The notes beneath the pieces are model-generated. The model worked only from the letters and a program-made list of their open reading frames with translations, was not told the DNA's origin and made no database searches. A stretch of 36,485 nucleotides of DNA from SVTX01 sp045585895 (GTDB lineage Bacteria; Bacillota; Clostridia; Oscillospirales; CAG-272), in NCBI GenBank assembly GCA_045585895.1, contig JAZMZI010000119.1, positions 1 through 36,485 of the forward strand. Reading direction: 5' to 3'. Of this stretch, positions 7,788 through 18,052 are shown one piece after another. Within the stretch, counting starts at the first letter, position 1; each line of letters begins with the position of its first letter. The translations under genes and the position numbers were made by a program.

Positions 7788-10700
7788 TCCATTCACCATC
7801 CTTCTGCTTCTCGATGTCCTTGACGTCGAGAGTAAGTATCTTCGAAATTCCGTGCTCGGGCATAGTTACGCCGTAAAGTCTGGTAGCCGCCGCCATCGTT
7901 CCTCGGCGGTGGGTTATCATAATAAACTGCGTTCCGTCGGAATAACGCTTTATGTACTGCGCAAGTCGTTCTACGTTGACCTCGTCCAAAGCCGCTTCTA
8001 TCTCGTCGAGGATACAGAAGGGCGTGGGATTGACCTGAAGTGTCGCAAAGAAGAGCGCAACGCCTATAAATGCCTGCTCACCGCCAGAAAGCTGCATAAG
8101 ATTCTTGATGATCTTTCCGGGAGGTGCCGCCTTGATCTCGATTCCGCTTTCAAGCACGTTTTCCGGATCGGTAAGATATATCTCGGCAGAACCGCCGCCG
8201 AAAAGCTCCGAGAAGGTCTTTCCGAAGTTCTCGTTGATCTTGTCGAAGGCGGTAACGAACGCCGTCTTCATCTCCTTTTCAAGCTTGACGATAATATCGG
8301 TCAGCTCGTTCTTGGATTTTTCAAGATCCTTTATCTGCTCGCTCATATAATCGTAGCGTTCCTTGACTTCCTTGTACTTATTCACTGCGTCAAGGTCAAC
8401 GTGACCGATATAACGGAGCTTGTTCTGACACTCTATCTGGGTCTTTGCGTACTCTGCGCGGTTTTCTGCGGTAACGGGAGGATAATTCAAGGCGACCGCG
8501 TCTGATCTCGTCAGCTCGTAATCGTCCCAAAGCTTGCCCGATACCTTATCGTACTTCTCACGAAGTCCCTCAAGCTTTGCTTCGTTAGTGGTGTGAACTC
8601 GGAAGATAAGCTCCTTCTCTGCCATCTTGTCTCGCATCATAGAGTTGATCTCGTTAAGCTTCTTCTCAAACTCCATGTTGCCCTCTTCGATCTCACTGCG
8701 CTTTGCGTTAAGATCGTCAAGTTCCTTCTGGCACTCGGTATATCTTTTTCTGTTCTCGGTCTGCGCTACTGTCAGATTCTCGATCTGCGCGCGGTAGCTT
8801 TCGATCCTGTCGTTTGACGCCTTGATATCCTCGCCGCAAACTCGGATTCTCTCAACAGACACTTCAAGGAGTGCCTTTGCGGTCTCAATATCCTTCTGGA
8901 TCTCGCTTATGCGGATAACCAGCGCGGTCTTTTCGTCTTCAAGAGCCTTGAGTCTGTCCTCGGCATCGACTTTTTCCTCGTGCTTTGCGAGGCGCACTGC
9001 CGTAAACTCTTCAACCCTCTTATTCTGGGATTCTTCTTCCTCCTTGAGAGCCGCAAGATCGTCCTCGTATCTCTCGCTCATCTTGACTATCTGCTCGTAG
9101 TCCTCGTTAAGCTTGTCGAGAAGCGCCTTATTGGACTCATACTGACCCGTGATCTTTTCAAGTCCCTGAAGCTCTGTATTGCGAAGGATATTCAAGATCT
9201 CCTTGCGGTCTGAAAGGTCGGTACGGCGATCTGTCACGTCCTCGATTCTCTCCTTGGCATCGGCAACCTCGCTCTGGAGCTTTTTGACCTTTGCTTCAAG
9301 CTCTTTTGCCTCGCCCTCCAGTCTCTTTACCTCGTCGGCTCTCGAGAGGATTCCTCCGCTCTGCTTGACCGAACCGCCCGTAAAGGAACCGCCCGCGTTT
9401 ATCTGCTGACCGTCAAGAGTAACGACTCTAACTTTATAGTTAAGTCGCTTTGCCATAGCGGTAGCATTATCGATATTATCAAAAATAAGAGTTCTGCCGA
9501 GAAGCGAGCTTATTACGCTTCGGAATTTGTCTTCGCTTCCGCAAAGCTCATCCGCGCGTCCGATATATCCCGTAAATCCTCTCGCGTCGCGCATCTCGGG
9601 AGTTTCGCTCTGCGCCCTCATACTTGTCACGGGGAAGAAGGTAGCTCTGCCCGCCTCTGCTCTCTTCAAAGCGAACATAGCGGATTTTGCAGTCTCCTCG
9701 TCCTCAACGACGATGTTCTGCAGATTCATTCCGAGAGCAGTCTCGACGGCTACGACGTACTTCGAATCAACGCTGATAACCTTGGAAAGAGGGCCGTAGA
9801 TCTTACCGCAGGGAGAACCGAAGCGATCGGTTATCTTCCCCTGCGCGTAATTGTTCATTACGAAGCGTACGCTGTTATTATAACCCTCAAATTGCTCTTC
9901 CATCGCTTTGATGGTCTTTATTCTCTGCTGTATCGATTCCATACGGAGCTTTTTGTTGTTAAGCTCCTCGTATTTTTCGCCAAGCTCGGAATTAAGCTCG
10001 GTCAGTTCTGCGTCGATCTCGGCAGATTCCTTGTCTATCTCGGAGATAGAATCACCGTATTCGTCAACAGTCTTCTGCTTTGCGTCGCGCGCCTTTTCAA
10101 GCTTTGCGGCCTCCTCGCCGTATCTCTCGATATCCGAAAGAATGTCTGCGTTTCGGTCGCTTCCGCTCTCGCGTGAGTTTTCAAGCACGGAAATACGCAC
10201 CTTGATATCAACTGCCGCCTCCTCTGCCTCCTTTATGTCGGCAAAGGCGGTATCTATCGCCTTATTCAGCTTATCTATATTGCACTTTTCGTCAAATATT
10301 GCGTCTTCGGTCTCCTCAAGCTTACCTTCGGTCTCGGCGAGCGTTTTATCAAGCACGTCGATCTTATCAGCCTGAGCCTTTTCCTTTATCTTTTCCTCGG
10401 CAAGATTTCTCTCCGCGCCGCCAAGCGTCTGCTTTGCGCTCTCGATCATCTCATCGGTGTGACGGATATTTGTCTCGTTTACTCTGAATTCGCTGTCAAG
10501 CTTGAATATCTCGCTTGTCTGTTCCTTGATAAGGTTAAGTATCTGCGACTGCGCGATCTTACCGTTCTGGCTTGCCTCGTAAAGCTTTGCGTTTCTCGCG
10601 TCGAGAGACTGCATTGAGTCCTCCGCGTTTTTGAGGTCAAACTCCGAGTGGCGCAGAGCATCCTCCGCGGCGGCAATATCGGCGCGGTACTTTTCGGTAT

Positions 10701-11424
10701 CAAAGAGCCAAAGGCTAACGTCGACCTTCTTTTTGATCTCCATAAGCTCGATAGCCTTCTTCGCCTTCTCGCTTTCCTTTTCAAGAGGGCCGACCTGTGA
10801 CGCGACCTCGGTAAATATGTCGTTAATACGAAGCATATTGTCTTCGGTCTGCTTCAGTTTTCTTTCCGCCTCGCTCTTTTTATGGCGGAACTTTGCAATA
10901 CCCGAAGCATCCTCAAAGATATCACGGCGATCCTCGCTCTTTCTCGATACCATATCGGCGATTCGACCCTGACCGATTATGGAATAACCGTCACGTCCGA
11001 TACCCGTGTTGAGGAAAAGCTCGTAAATGTCGCGAAGTCTTACCGCGCGGCGGTTTATGTAATATTCGCTCTCGCCCGCGCGAAAATAACGGCGAGTTAC
11101 TGTAACCTCGTCGTAGGGACATTCAAGATGAGAGGGGCCCTCGGTATTGTCAAAGGTGACCGATACCTCGGCGTATCCCATGGGCTTACGGCTGTCCGCG
11201 CCTCCGAAGATAACGTCCTCCATCTTTGTGCCTCGCAGAGTTTTGGACGATATTTCACCCAAGACCCAGCGCATAGCGTCTGCGATATTTGATTTTCCAC
11301 TTCCGTTAGGGCCTACGATGACGGTAACACCCGTTCCCGTCTCCTCACCCGACGCGTCAAAGACCAGCTTTGTCTTATCGGGGAAGGATTTAAAACCCTG
11401 CAATTCTATTGACTTAAGATACAA
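7771..11424 (-). CDS. smc: Chromosome segregation protein SMC
   Basis: This 1217-residue SMC ATPase forms the condensin core with ScpA and ScpB, both encoded at 26.2-27.7 kb. Walker A is GPNGSGKSN (about residue 39). Long coiled coils flank a hinge that begins around residue 536 (GSPCGKIYGPL). The C-terminal signature LSGGEQ starts at residue 1112, followed by Walker B FCILDEIEAALDE. The length is normal. The start codon is TTG: GGAGG lies 8 bases upstream and the protein then begins YLKSIELQGFKSF as in other SMCs, whereas the nearby ATG is followed directly by a stop. The gene sits between the radical SAM gene and ftsY. Confidence 0.96.
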   Translation of the reverse strand: MYLKSIELQGFKSFPDKTKLVFDASGEETGTGVTVIVGPNGSGKSNIADAMRWVLGEISSKTLRGTKMEDVIFGGADSRKPMGYAEVSVTFDNTEGPSHLECPYDEVTVTRRYFRAGESEYYINRRAVRLRDIYELFLNTGIGRDGYSIIGQGRIADMVSRKSEDRRDIFEDASGIAKFRHKKSEAERKLKQTEDNMLRINDIFTEVASQVGPLEKESEKAKKAIELMEIKKKVDVSLWLFDTEKYRADIAAAEDALRHSEFDLKNAEDSMQSLDARNAKLYEASQNGKIAQSQILNLIKEQTSEIFKLDSEFRVNETNIRHTDEMIESAKQTLGGAERNLAEEKIKEKAQADKIDVLDKTLAETEGKLEETEDAIFDEKCNIDKLNKAIDTAFADIKEAEEAAVDIKVRISVLENSRESGSDRNADILSDIERYGEEAAKLEKARDAKQKTVDEYGDSISEIDKESAEIDAELTELNSELGEKYEELNNKKLRMESIQQRIKTIKAMEEQFEGYNNSVRFVMNNYAQGKITDRFGSPCGKIYGPLSKVISVDSKYVVAVETALGMNLQNIVVEDEETAKSAMFALKRAEAGRATFFPVTSMRAQSETPEMRDARGFTGYIGRADELCGSEDKFRSVISSLLGRTLIFDNIDNATAMAKRLNYKVRVVTLDGQQINAGGSFTGGSVKQSGGILSRADEVKRLEGEAKELEAKVKKLQSEVADAKERIEDVTDRRTDLSDRKEILNILRNTELQGLEKITGQYESNKALLDKLNEDYEQIVKMSERYEDDLAALKEEEESQNKRVEEFTAVRLAKHEEKVDAEDRLKALEDEKTALVIRISEIQKDIETAKALLEVSVERIRVCGEDIKASNDRIESYRAQIENLTVAQTENRKRYTECQKELDDLNAKRSEIEEGNMEFEKKLNEINSMMRDKMAEKELIFRVHTTNEAKLEGLREKYDKVSGKLWDDYELTRSDAVALNYPPVTAENRAEYAKTQIECQNKLRYIGHVDLDAVNKYKEVKERYDYMSEQIKDLEKSKNELTDIIVKLEKEMKTAFVTAFDKINENFGKTFSELFGGGSAEIYLTDPENVLESGIEIKAAPPGKIIKNLMQLSGGEQAFIGVALFFATLQVNPTPFCILDEIEAALDEVNVERLAQYIKRYSDGTQFIMITHRRGTMAAATRLYGVTMPEHGISKILTLDVKDIEKQKDGEWNGIFE

Positions 11425-11454
11425 AATTACATCCTCCGTCTGTTTTTATGTCAA

Positions 11455-12504
11455 TTATTCTATTTCCGTAACGGTAACGCCTGACGAATGTGACGTTTCT
11501 ATAAATTTTAATTCTTTGAGTCCGAACTCTCTCACAATTCGCTCTCTGTTTCTTCCCTTTTGTCCCACTGCGAGAGAAAGCTCGCCCTTGCCCACCGTCA
11601 CCGTAAAGCTTTTGCCCGCGGCACTGTTCTTTTGCCTCCTATTTGCAAAGATCTCACGCAGACCGTCGTAATACAGCTCTCCGCGAACCAGCTCTCCGAG
11701 GGCGGGGTGATTTGCACCTCCCTTGACCTTTTCAAGGTCTCCGAGGTTATCCGATGCGCAAAGTCCTATTCTTATGCACTCAACGCCGTGAGCATCGAAA
11801 ACCTTCAAAACTTCTTTCGAGCGGTATACCGCATCCTCCGTGTCAAGCATTTTGTATTCTCCCCTGTCTGCCATTTCGGCAAGCTCGGTATCAAAGAAGG
11901 TGACCGTAGGATAAATTCTCGCGCCGTCAGCACCCATTTTGCATATCTTTTCGGCGGTCATAAGCTCTTTTTCAAGATTGGACTCCGGAAGTCCTATCAT
12001 CATCTGACCGATAAGCGAATATCCCGCCGCCTTTACCATTTCACACGCCCTTTCGGCGTCGGCGGCAGCGTGTCCGCGCTTTGAGCGCAACAGCACCTCG
12101 TCGTCCATGCTCTGAAGTCCAAGCTCAACGGTTTTCACGGGGTAATGAGAAAGTATTTCGATTATTTCGTCGTTTATGTAGTCGGGACGCGTTGACATTC
12201 TTATTCCCGATACCCGCGCTTTTCCCTCTCTTGGATTTTCAACGTAATCCTTCGCAACGTCCAAAAGATAGATCATCAATTCTCGGTTAATTCCCGTAAA
12301 GGAGCCGCCGAAATAGGCTATTTCGACCTCGCAATCGGGCGATATAGTCTCAAGAGCCTCGTTTATCTCACGCACCACCGAGGAACATTCAAATTTTTGT
12401 TTTCCCGATATGGAACGTTGGTTGCAGAACACGCATAGGTTGGGACACCCCAGGTGTGGGATAAAGATCGAAATATTTCTGTGCTTTTTCGTTTTTTCGC
12501 TCAT
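11455..12504 (-). CDS. Radical SAM protein, Elp3-like/COG1243 type
   Basis: This 349-residue radical SAM protein has its cluster motif at C20, C24 and C27 within GCPNLCVFC, preceded by IPHLGCP. Further family features are IAYFGGSFTGI (a GGE-like SAM-binding region) and a TVELGLQSMDDEVL stretch as in Elp3 and HemN-like proteins. A gene of this type commonly sits between rnc and smc in Clostridia, as here. It lacks the C-terminal acetyltransferase domain of true Elp3. A role in RNA modification is plausible but not shown. GAGGG precedes the ATG, five bases after the rnc stop. Confidence 0.85.
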   Translation of the reverse strand: MSEKTKKHRNISIFIPHLGCPNLCVFCNQRSISGKQKFECSSVVREINEALETISPDCEVEIAYFGGSFTGINRELMIYLLDVAKDYVENPREGKARVSGIRMSTRPDYINDEIIEILSHYPVKTVELGLQSMDDEVLLRSKRGHAAADAERACEMVKAAGYSLIGQMMIGLPESNLEKELMTAEKICKMGADGARIYPTVTFFDTELAEMADRGEYKMLDTEDAVYRSKEVLKVFDAHGVECIRIGLCASDNLGDLEKVKGGANHPALGELVRGELYYDGLREIFANRRQKNSAAGKSFTVTVGKGELSLAVGQKGRNRERIVREFGLKELKFIETSHSSGVTVTEIE

Positions 12505-12509
12505 ATCCC

Positions 12510-13247
12510 TCAGGCTTCCTCGTGGGGCAATACGCTGAACAGTTCAAGGGCTTCCTTGGCGGCATTTTGTTCTGCTTCTCTCTTGCTTCTTCCCTCGCCT
12601 CGACCGATCACGTTGGAATTAAGTCTCGCCTCGACCTTAAAGGTCTTCATATGGTCGGGACCGCTCTGTCCTACGACGATATATTCAAGGAAATCGCCCT
12701 CCGCCTGCTGAACGAACTGCTGAAGCAGGCTCTTGGGGTCGCCGGAAAAGCCCTTGCTCTTGCCGATATTTTCGATCTCTTTAGCTATAAAGGGGAGGAG
12801 AAATCTTTCAACCGTCTCCATACCGTTCTCGCCCGCGTCAAGATAAATAGCCGCCAAAAGCGCCTCAAAAGCGTCTGCCAGAATGCTCTTTCTGTTTCTT
12901 CCGTTATTTTTTTCCTCACCTACACCGAGAAGAAGATACTTCCCGAGTCCTATTGAGTTTGCATATCCCGAAAGTGCTCTTTCGCAGACCACCTCGGCTC
13001 TCATTCTCGTAAGCTCTCCTTCGGGACAATCGGTGAATTTTTTATAGAGATAGTTGCTGGTGATAAGCGAAAGCACGCTATCTCCAAGGAACTCAAGTCT
13101 CTCATTGCAATACAAATGATGATTCTTCATTCCCGACTCGTTTGAATAAGACGAGTGAGTCAGGGCGCGCTCAAGAAGGCTACCGTCTTTAAAGGCGTAG
13201 CCTATCACGTTTTCAAACGCGTGTCTGTCTCTCTGACCGTTCATCAT
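12510..13247 (-). CDS. rnc: Ribonuclease III
   Basis: This 245-residue endonuclease cuts double-stranded RNA, including rRNA precursors. The signature ERLEFLGDSVLSL spans residues 49-61, and ALLAAIYLDAGE carries the second conserved acidic group. The double-stranded-RNA-binding domain occupies about the last 75 residues (from DPKSLLQQFVQ to KREAEQNAAKEAL). Length and domain order are normal. GAGGT lies eight bases before the first of two adjacent ATG codons. The next upstream gene is plsX, 34 bases away; acpP, which often lies between plsX and rnc, is absent. Confidence 0.95.
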   Translation of the reverse strand: MMNGQRDRHAFENVIGYAFKDGSLLERALTHSSYSNESGMKNHHLYCNERLEFLGDSVLSLITSNYLYKKFTDCPEGELTRMRAEVVCERALSGYANSIGLGKYLLLGVGEEKNNGRNRKSILADAFEALLAAIYLDAGENGMETVERFLLPFIAKEIENIGKSKGFSGDPKSLLQQFVQQAEGDFLEYIVVGQSGPDHMKTFKVEARLNSNVIGRGEGRSKREAEQNAAKEALELFSVLPHEEA

Positions 13248-13281
13248 TGATTAAACCTCATTTTCTAAATTTTTACTTAAA

Positions 13282-14322
13282 TTATTCTTTTAAGCCGTCT
13301 TCTCGCAAAGCGGCTCTTTCCTCTGCCATCTTTTCGGCTTCCTTGGCTATTATTCCAACTACGTTATTGTTCACGCAGTTGACCGCCTGACGGATAGCAC
13401 TTGAAAACGCTTTGGCATCGGAAGATCCGTGAGCTTTGATAACGGTCTTTCTCAATCCGAGAATAGGCGCACCGCCGTGCTCCTTGGTGTCAAATCTTTT
13501 TCTGAAAGCTTTGAGCTTGTTTTTTATAAGCAGATATGCAAGGATTCCGCCAAGGCCGCCTTTGAACATAGCCTTAAGCTCGGCTGAAAGGAGTTTTCCC
13601 ATGCCCTCGATGCACTTCAAGGATACGTTACCCGTAAACCCGTCGGTAACGGCTACGTCACAGCCGCCGAGTACCATCGAATTCCCCTCGACGTTACCGA
13701 CGAAATTAAAGAGTTTACTTCCCGAAAGTCTCTTATATGCCGCCTGTTGAAGCTCCGTACCCTTATGCTCCTCCGTACCATTATTGAGAAGTCCCACACG
13801 GGGATCTTCAACTCCGTAGATCGCCTTCATATAGGCGCTGCCCATTACTGCAAAGCCCGTCATATACTCCTCGTTGGGCTTTACGCTGGCACCCGAATCG
13901 ATAAGCATTACGGGACAGGTAAGAGGCATAATAGCGCCGATCCCCGCTCTTTGAATACCTGCAACCCTCTTGACGATAAGAGACGAACCCGAAAAAAGCG
14001 CACCCGTATTTCCTGCGCTGACGAGAGCGTCGCCCTCACCCGCCGCAAGAGCTTGAAGCGAAAGACCCAAAGACGAGTTCTTTTTCTCCTTCATAATTGC
14101 CATGGGATCATCCTCCATAGTGAGAACGACGTCCGTATGCTTTATTATGTAGTTTGAAACGTCAATACCGTTTTCTTCCGCAAGTTTTTTTATAACGTTT
14201 TCATCACCAACTACGGTAAACTCAACGTCTTTTGCAAAATCCTCCTTCGATGCTTGATCCACACCGAGAAGTATTTCAAGAGGCGCCTTATCGCCGCTCA
14301 TTACGTCAATTATTATCCGCAT
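13282..14322 (-). CDS. plsX: Phosphate acyltransferase PlsX
   Basis: This 346-residue enzyme converts acyl-ACP and phosphate to acyl-phosphate, the first step of phospholipid synthesis in most Gram-positive bacteria. It begins MRIIIDVMSGDKAP, the family's (I)AxDxMGGDxAP motif with changes, and contains MEDDPMAIMKEKKNSSL, VSAGNTGALF, LIDSGAS and GFTGNVSLK. The ATG at 14322 is chosen because AGAGGAAG lies six bases upstream and homologues start there. Frame extension to 14376 would run inside trmFO. The gene overlaps the trmFO 3' end by 17 bases. Confidence 0.95.
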   Translation of the reverse strand: MRIIIDVMSGDKAPLEILLGVDQASKEDFAKDVEFTVVGDENVIKKLAEENGIDVSNYIIKHTDVVLTMEDDPMAIMKEKKNSSLGLSLQALAAGEGDALVSAGNTGALFSGSSLIVKRVAGIQRAGIGAIMPLTCPVMLIDSGASVKPNEEYMTGFAVMGSAYMKAIYGVEDPRVGLLNNGTEEHKGTELQQAAYKRLSGSKLFNFVGNVEGNSMVLGGCDVAVTDGFTGNVSLKCIEGMGKLLSAELKAMFKGGLGGILAYLLIKNKLKAFRKRFDTKEHGGAPILGLRKTVIKAHGSSDAKAFSSAIRQAVNCVNNNVVGIIAKEAEKMAEERAALREDGLKE

Positions 14323-15697
14323 TTTCCGCTTCCTCTGCAAGTCGTTTTTTATAATTCTCCGCGCCAAGTCTCTCACAATACTCGGTAAGTGCTTTAAGGG
14401 CTCTCGCCGCGATGACCTCGTATTTTGCGATCTTGCCGCCCTTTACTCTGTATCCGAGAGGCTCGACTATACCGAAATTCGCATTCATGGGAACGAAATT
14501 TCCGCTTACGTTTCCAAAACTTATATATTCTGCCATAGCGCCTATCATAGTGGTTTTGGGGAATATGACCTTGTCCTCTCCCAAAGCTCTCATAGCCACA
14601 TTAACACCTGCCACGAAGCCCGAGCCGGCAGACTCAATATATCCCTCAACTCCCGTCATCTGTCCCGCAAAGAAAATATCGGGATTAGACCTCATAGAAT
14701 AATCCGCATTAAGATATTTCGGGGAATCGAGATAGGTATTGCGGTGCATGATTCCGTATCTCAAAAACTCCGCGTTTTCAAGTCCGGGTATCATTGAAAA
14801 CACCCTTTTCTGCTCCGAAAAAGTGAGATGAGTCTGGAAACCGACGAGATTATACATCGTTCCCTCTTTATTCTCCTTTCGGAGCTGCACTACCGCATAA
14901 GCCTCTTCGCCCGTACGCTTGTCCACAAGCCCTACGGGCTTCAAGGGACCGTAGCAAAGCGTCTCGTATCCTCTCTTTGCCATTACCTCAACGGGCATAC
15001 AGCCCTCGAATACCTTAAGCTCCTTCTGCATTTCGCGATCAAAGTCCTTAAGCTCCGCTTCTTTTGCGGTAATAAGAGCATTATAAAAGGCATCGTATTG
15101 CTCTCGATTCATAGGGCAGTTGAGATAATCCGCGTCTCCCTTATCGTATCTCGACGCGGCGTAGACCACGTCCATATTAAGGGAGCTTGCGTCGACTATG
15201 GGTGCCGCGGCATCGAAAAAGTGAAGTCCCGAAAGGCCCAGCTCCTTTTCGATATACTCCGCCATCGGTGAGCTGGTAAGAGGACCCGTAGCAATAACGG
15301 TCAGAGCCCCATCCTCCACGCTCGATACCTCTTTTTCGATTATTTCGATATTGGGGTGATTTTTTATCTTCTCCGTAACGTACGCCGAAAACAGGTCGCG
15401 GTCAACGGCAAGCGCCGATCCCGCGGGGACTCTCGTAGCGTAAGCCGCCTCCATAATCAGCGAATCCATACGGTAAAGCTCCTCTTTAAGAAGTCCTACG
15501 CCGTTTGTCACCCTGTCGCTTCGAAGGGAATTTGAGCAAACAAGCTCCGCAAATCCTCTGCTATGATGAGCGGGCGTATATTTTTCGGGCTTCATCTCAA
15601 AAAGTCTTACCTTAAGACCTCTTTTGGCTATTTGCCAAGCCGCCTCGCATCCCGCAAGGCCTGCTCCGTATACGTTGATCGTTTTAGTATTTTCCAT
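14306..15697 (-). CDS. trmFO: Folate/FAD-dependent tRNA (uracil-54) methyltransferase TrmFO
   Basis: This 463-residue flavoprotein makes 5-methyluridine at position 54 of tRNA using methylene-tetrahydrofolate. It starts with a dinucleotide-binding motif (VYGAGLAGCEAAW) and contains HHSRGFAELVCSNSLRSD, CPMNREQY, YGPLKPVG, VGFQTHLTF and FFAGQMTGVEGYIESAGSG, all typical of TrmFO. The order topA-trmFO is the usual Firmicutes arrangement. The start is slightly uncertain: the ATG at 15697 gives the expected N-terminus, while a TTG six bases upstream has the better distance to GAGGAAAA. Confidence 0.95.
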   Translation of the reverse strand: MENTKTINVYGAGLAGCEAAWQIAKRGLKVRLFEMKPEKYTPAHHSRGFAELVCSNSLRSDRVTNGVGLLKEELYRMDSLIMEAAYATRVPAGSALAVDRDLFSAYVTEKIKNHPNIEIIEKEVSSVEDGALTVIATGPLTSSPMAEYIEKELGLSGLHFFDAAAPIVDASSLNMDVVYAASRYDKGDADYLNCPMNREQYDAFYNALITAKEAELKDFDREMQKELKVFEGCMPVEVMAKRGYETLCYGPLKPVGLVDKRTGEEAYAVVQLRKENKEGTMYNLVGFQTHLTFSEQKRVFSMIPGLENAEFLRYGIMHRNTYLDSPKYLNADYSMRSNPDIFFAGQMTGVEGYIESAGSGFVAGVNVAMRALGEDKVIFPKTTMIGAMAEYISFGNVSGNFVPMNANFGIVEPLGYRVKGGKIAKYEVIAARALKALTEYCERLGAENYKKRLAEEAENADNN

Positions 15698-15706
15698 TGT
15701 CAAATA

Positions 15707-18019
15707 TCAGTTTTCCTCACCGTCTTCGCTCTTCTCGGGCGTTGTGTAAGGCTCGGTATATCCGCAGTTTTCATCGTGACAGATAAGCTGAGGCTTGCCC
15801 TTCTTATGAAAAAGGGTCTTACCGCATTGCGGGCACTTCTTGTCAACGGGCATATCCCACGACGAGAACTTACACTCGGGATATCTCTCACAACCGTAGA
15901 AAGCAGTCTTGCTTCTGCTGTATCGGGTTACTATCTTCGCGCCGCACTCGGGGCAGGGCACGCCTATATCCTTGGTTTTCTGCTTGGTGTTTTTGCAAGC
16001 AGGGTAATTTGCGCAAGCGTAGAAGCTTCCGAATCTACCCGTACGAAGCACCATATCGGCTCCGCACTTATCGCACTTAAAGTCTGCAATTACAAGCTTC
16101 TTTTCGGGTGACTTCTTTTCTTCTTCCTTGACCTCGTTCTCTTCTTCGGGCTTTGCTGCGGTCAGAGGTTTAGTATTGCGGCATCTGGGGTAGTTGGGAC
16201 AAGCCGCGAATTTACCGAAGCGTCCGTTCTTGACTACCATCTTACTTCCGCATTTGTCGCAGACGATATCAGTCTCTTCAACGGGAAGCTCGATGCTGGT
16301 CTCGGCAAGCTTTTCGGTAGCGACCTCAAGCTGCTTTGAAAAATCCCCCCAGAAATCCTCAAGAACCGCTTTAAGGGTCTGTTCGCTCTTCTCTATGGCG
16401 TCAAGCTTATTTTCCATTTCCGCGGTGAACTCGTAGTCAACTATCGTATCAAAGTTCTCTTTCATAAGCTTGGTCGTGATCTCTCCGAGAGGAGTGGGAA
16501 CCAAGCTCTTGCCATCGCGCTTCACATAGTTTCTCGAAATAATAGTGGTTATCGTCGATTCAAAGGTACTGGGGCGACCGATTCCCTTTTCTTCAAGGAA
16601 CTTGACGAGAGAACCTTCGTTAAATCTTGCGGGAGGCTCGGTAAAATGCTTGGAGGGATCGATACGATCGAGATCAAGACTGTCACCCTCATTCATTTCG
16701 GGGATCTTTGCATTCTTCTGCTCTTCTCCCTCTGCCGAGCTTTCGTCGGCAGCATCCTCGTATACAGCCATATATCCTTGGAAGGTAACCGTATATCCGC
16801 CCGTACGGAAGATATATCCCGCACTCTCTACCTCAACGTTAAGAGTAGCCAGCTCTGCGGATTCCATCTGGCTTGCCACGAATCTGTCCCAGATAAGCTT
16901 ATAAAGCTTATACTGGTCGCTCGTAAGATAGGGCTTTATCTTTTTGGGCTCAAGGGCAACGTTAGAGGGACGGATCGCCTCGTGCGCGTCCTGAATACCC
17001 GACTTTGACTTGAAGGTTCTGGGTTCTGCGGTGTTGTACTTATCACCGAATTTATCGGCAATATAAGCTCTTGCCGCATCCTGAGCCTCTGCTGAAATAC
17101 GGAGAGAGTCGGTACGCATATAGGTAATAAGACCCTGAACACCGCCGTTTTCGCTTCCGAGATTGATTCCCTCGTAAAGCTCCTGAGCAACTCTCATAAT
17201 ACGTTGCGACTGGAATCCAAGCTTTCTGTAACCCTCCTGCTGAAGAGTGGAGGTAGTAAAGGGAGGCTGGGGCGCCTTATGACGAACCGATCTCTTTACG
17301 GACTTAACCGCAAAATCCTTTCCGTTGACCGTATTGACGACAGCCATAGCTTCGTTCTCGTTTCCAATCTCGATCCTTCCGTTTTCATCGCCGAAAAATC
17401 TGACCGCAAAGCTCTTGCCGTCTTCTGTGATAAGAGTAGCTTCAATGGTCCAATATTCAACGGGCACGAAGCTCTTGATCTCCTCTTCTCTCTCAACGAT
17501 TATTCTCGTAGCTACCGACTGGACGCGTCCCGCGGAAAGACCGCTCTTCACGTTCTTCCAAAGCAGAGGGGAGATCTTATAACCTACTATTCTGTCAAGT
17601 ATTCTTCTTGCCTGCTGAGCGTCTACAAGGCTCATATCGATGTTTCTGGGCTTTTTTATAGCCGTCTTGACCACGTTTTTGGTGATCTCGTTAAACGTAA
17701 CTCTCTGGGTCTTTTCAAGCGGGATCCCGAGAGCGGTTGCAAGATGCCATGAAATAGCTTCGCCTTCGCGGTCGGGGTCGGTCGCGAGGAATATCTTATT
17801 TGCGTTTTTCGCTTCCTTTTTGATTTCCTTGATGATATCTCCCTTGCCGCGGATGTTGATGTAGTGAGCCTCAAAGCCGTTCTCAATATCAACACCGAGG
17901 GTGGACTTGGGCAGGTCGCGAACGTGTCCTACCGACGCGATGACCTTATAGTTTGAGCCGAGATAGCTCTTTACCGTGTTTGCCTTGGAGGGTGACTCCA
18001 TTATTACAAGATTTGCCAT
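15707..18019 (-). CDS. topA: DNA topoisomerase I
   Basis: This 770-residue type IA topoisomerase relaxes negative supercoils. The toprim domain includes NLVIMESPSKANTV and DPDREGEAISWH, and the catalytic Tyr is residue 300 in YMRTDSLRIS. The C-terminal third (about residues 595-755) holds four Cys4 zinc-ribbon modules, starting at CDKCGSKM, CDKCGADM, CPECGAKI and CPQCGKTL; the fourth is the most divergent. GAAAGGAT precedes the ATG. The order dprA-topA-trmFO is conserved in Firmicutes. Confidence 0.96.
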   Translation of the reverse strand: MANLVIMESPSKANTVKSYLGSNYKVIASVGHVRDLPKSTLGVDIENGFEAHYINIRGKGDIIKEIKKEAKNANKIFLATDPDREGEAISWHLATALGIPLEKTQRVTFNEITKNVVKTAIKKPRNIDMSLVDAQQARRILDRIVGYKISPLLWKNVKSGLSAGRVQSVATRIIVEREEEIKSFVPVEYWTIEATLITEDGKSFAVRFFGDENGRIEIGNENEAMAVVNTVNGKDFAVKSVKRSVRHKAPQPPFTTSTLQQEGYRKLGFQSQRIMRVAQELYEGINLGSENGGVQGLITYMRTDSLRISAEAQDAARAYIADKFGDKYNTAEPRTFKSKSGIQDAHEAIRPSNVALEPKKIKPYLTSDQYKLYKLIWDRFVASQMESAELATLNVEVESAGYIFRTGGYTVTFQGYMAVYEDAADESSAEGEEQKNAKIPEMNEGDSLDLDRIDPSKHFTEPPARFNEGSLVKFLEEKGIGRPSTFESTITTIISRNYVKRDGKSLVPTPLGEITTKLMKENFDTIVDYEFTAEMENKLDAIEKSEQTLKAVLEDFWGDFSKQLEVATEKLAETSIELPVEETDIVCDKCGSKMVVKNGRFGKFAACPNYPRCRNTKPLTAAKPEEENEVKEEEKKSPEKKLVIADFKCDKCGADMVLRTGRFGSFYACANYPACKNTKQKTKDIGVPCPECGAKIVTRYSRSKTAFYGCERYPECKFSSWDMPVDKKCPQCGKTLFHKKGKPQLICHDENCGYTEPYTTPEKSEDGEEN

Positions 18020-18052
18020 TAACTATATATATCCTTTCAAACTATTACTCAA

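Noticed and set aside
7363..8505. A 380-codon open frame on the plus strand
   Set aside because: It is antisense to smc and ftsY, is dominated by Ser and Leu as expected from reversed Glu/Lys-rich coiled-coil codons, and has no ribosome-binding site or family features.
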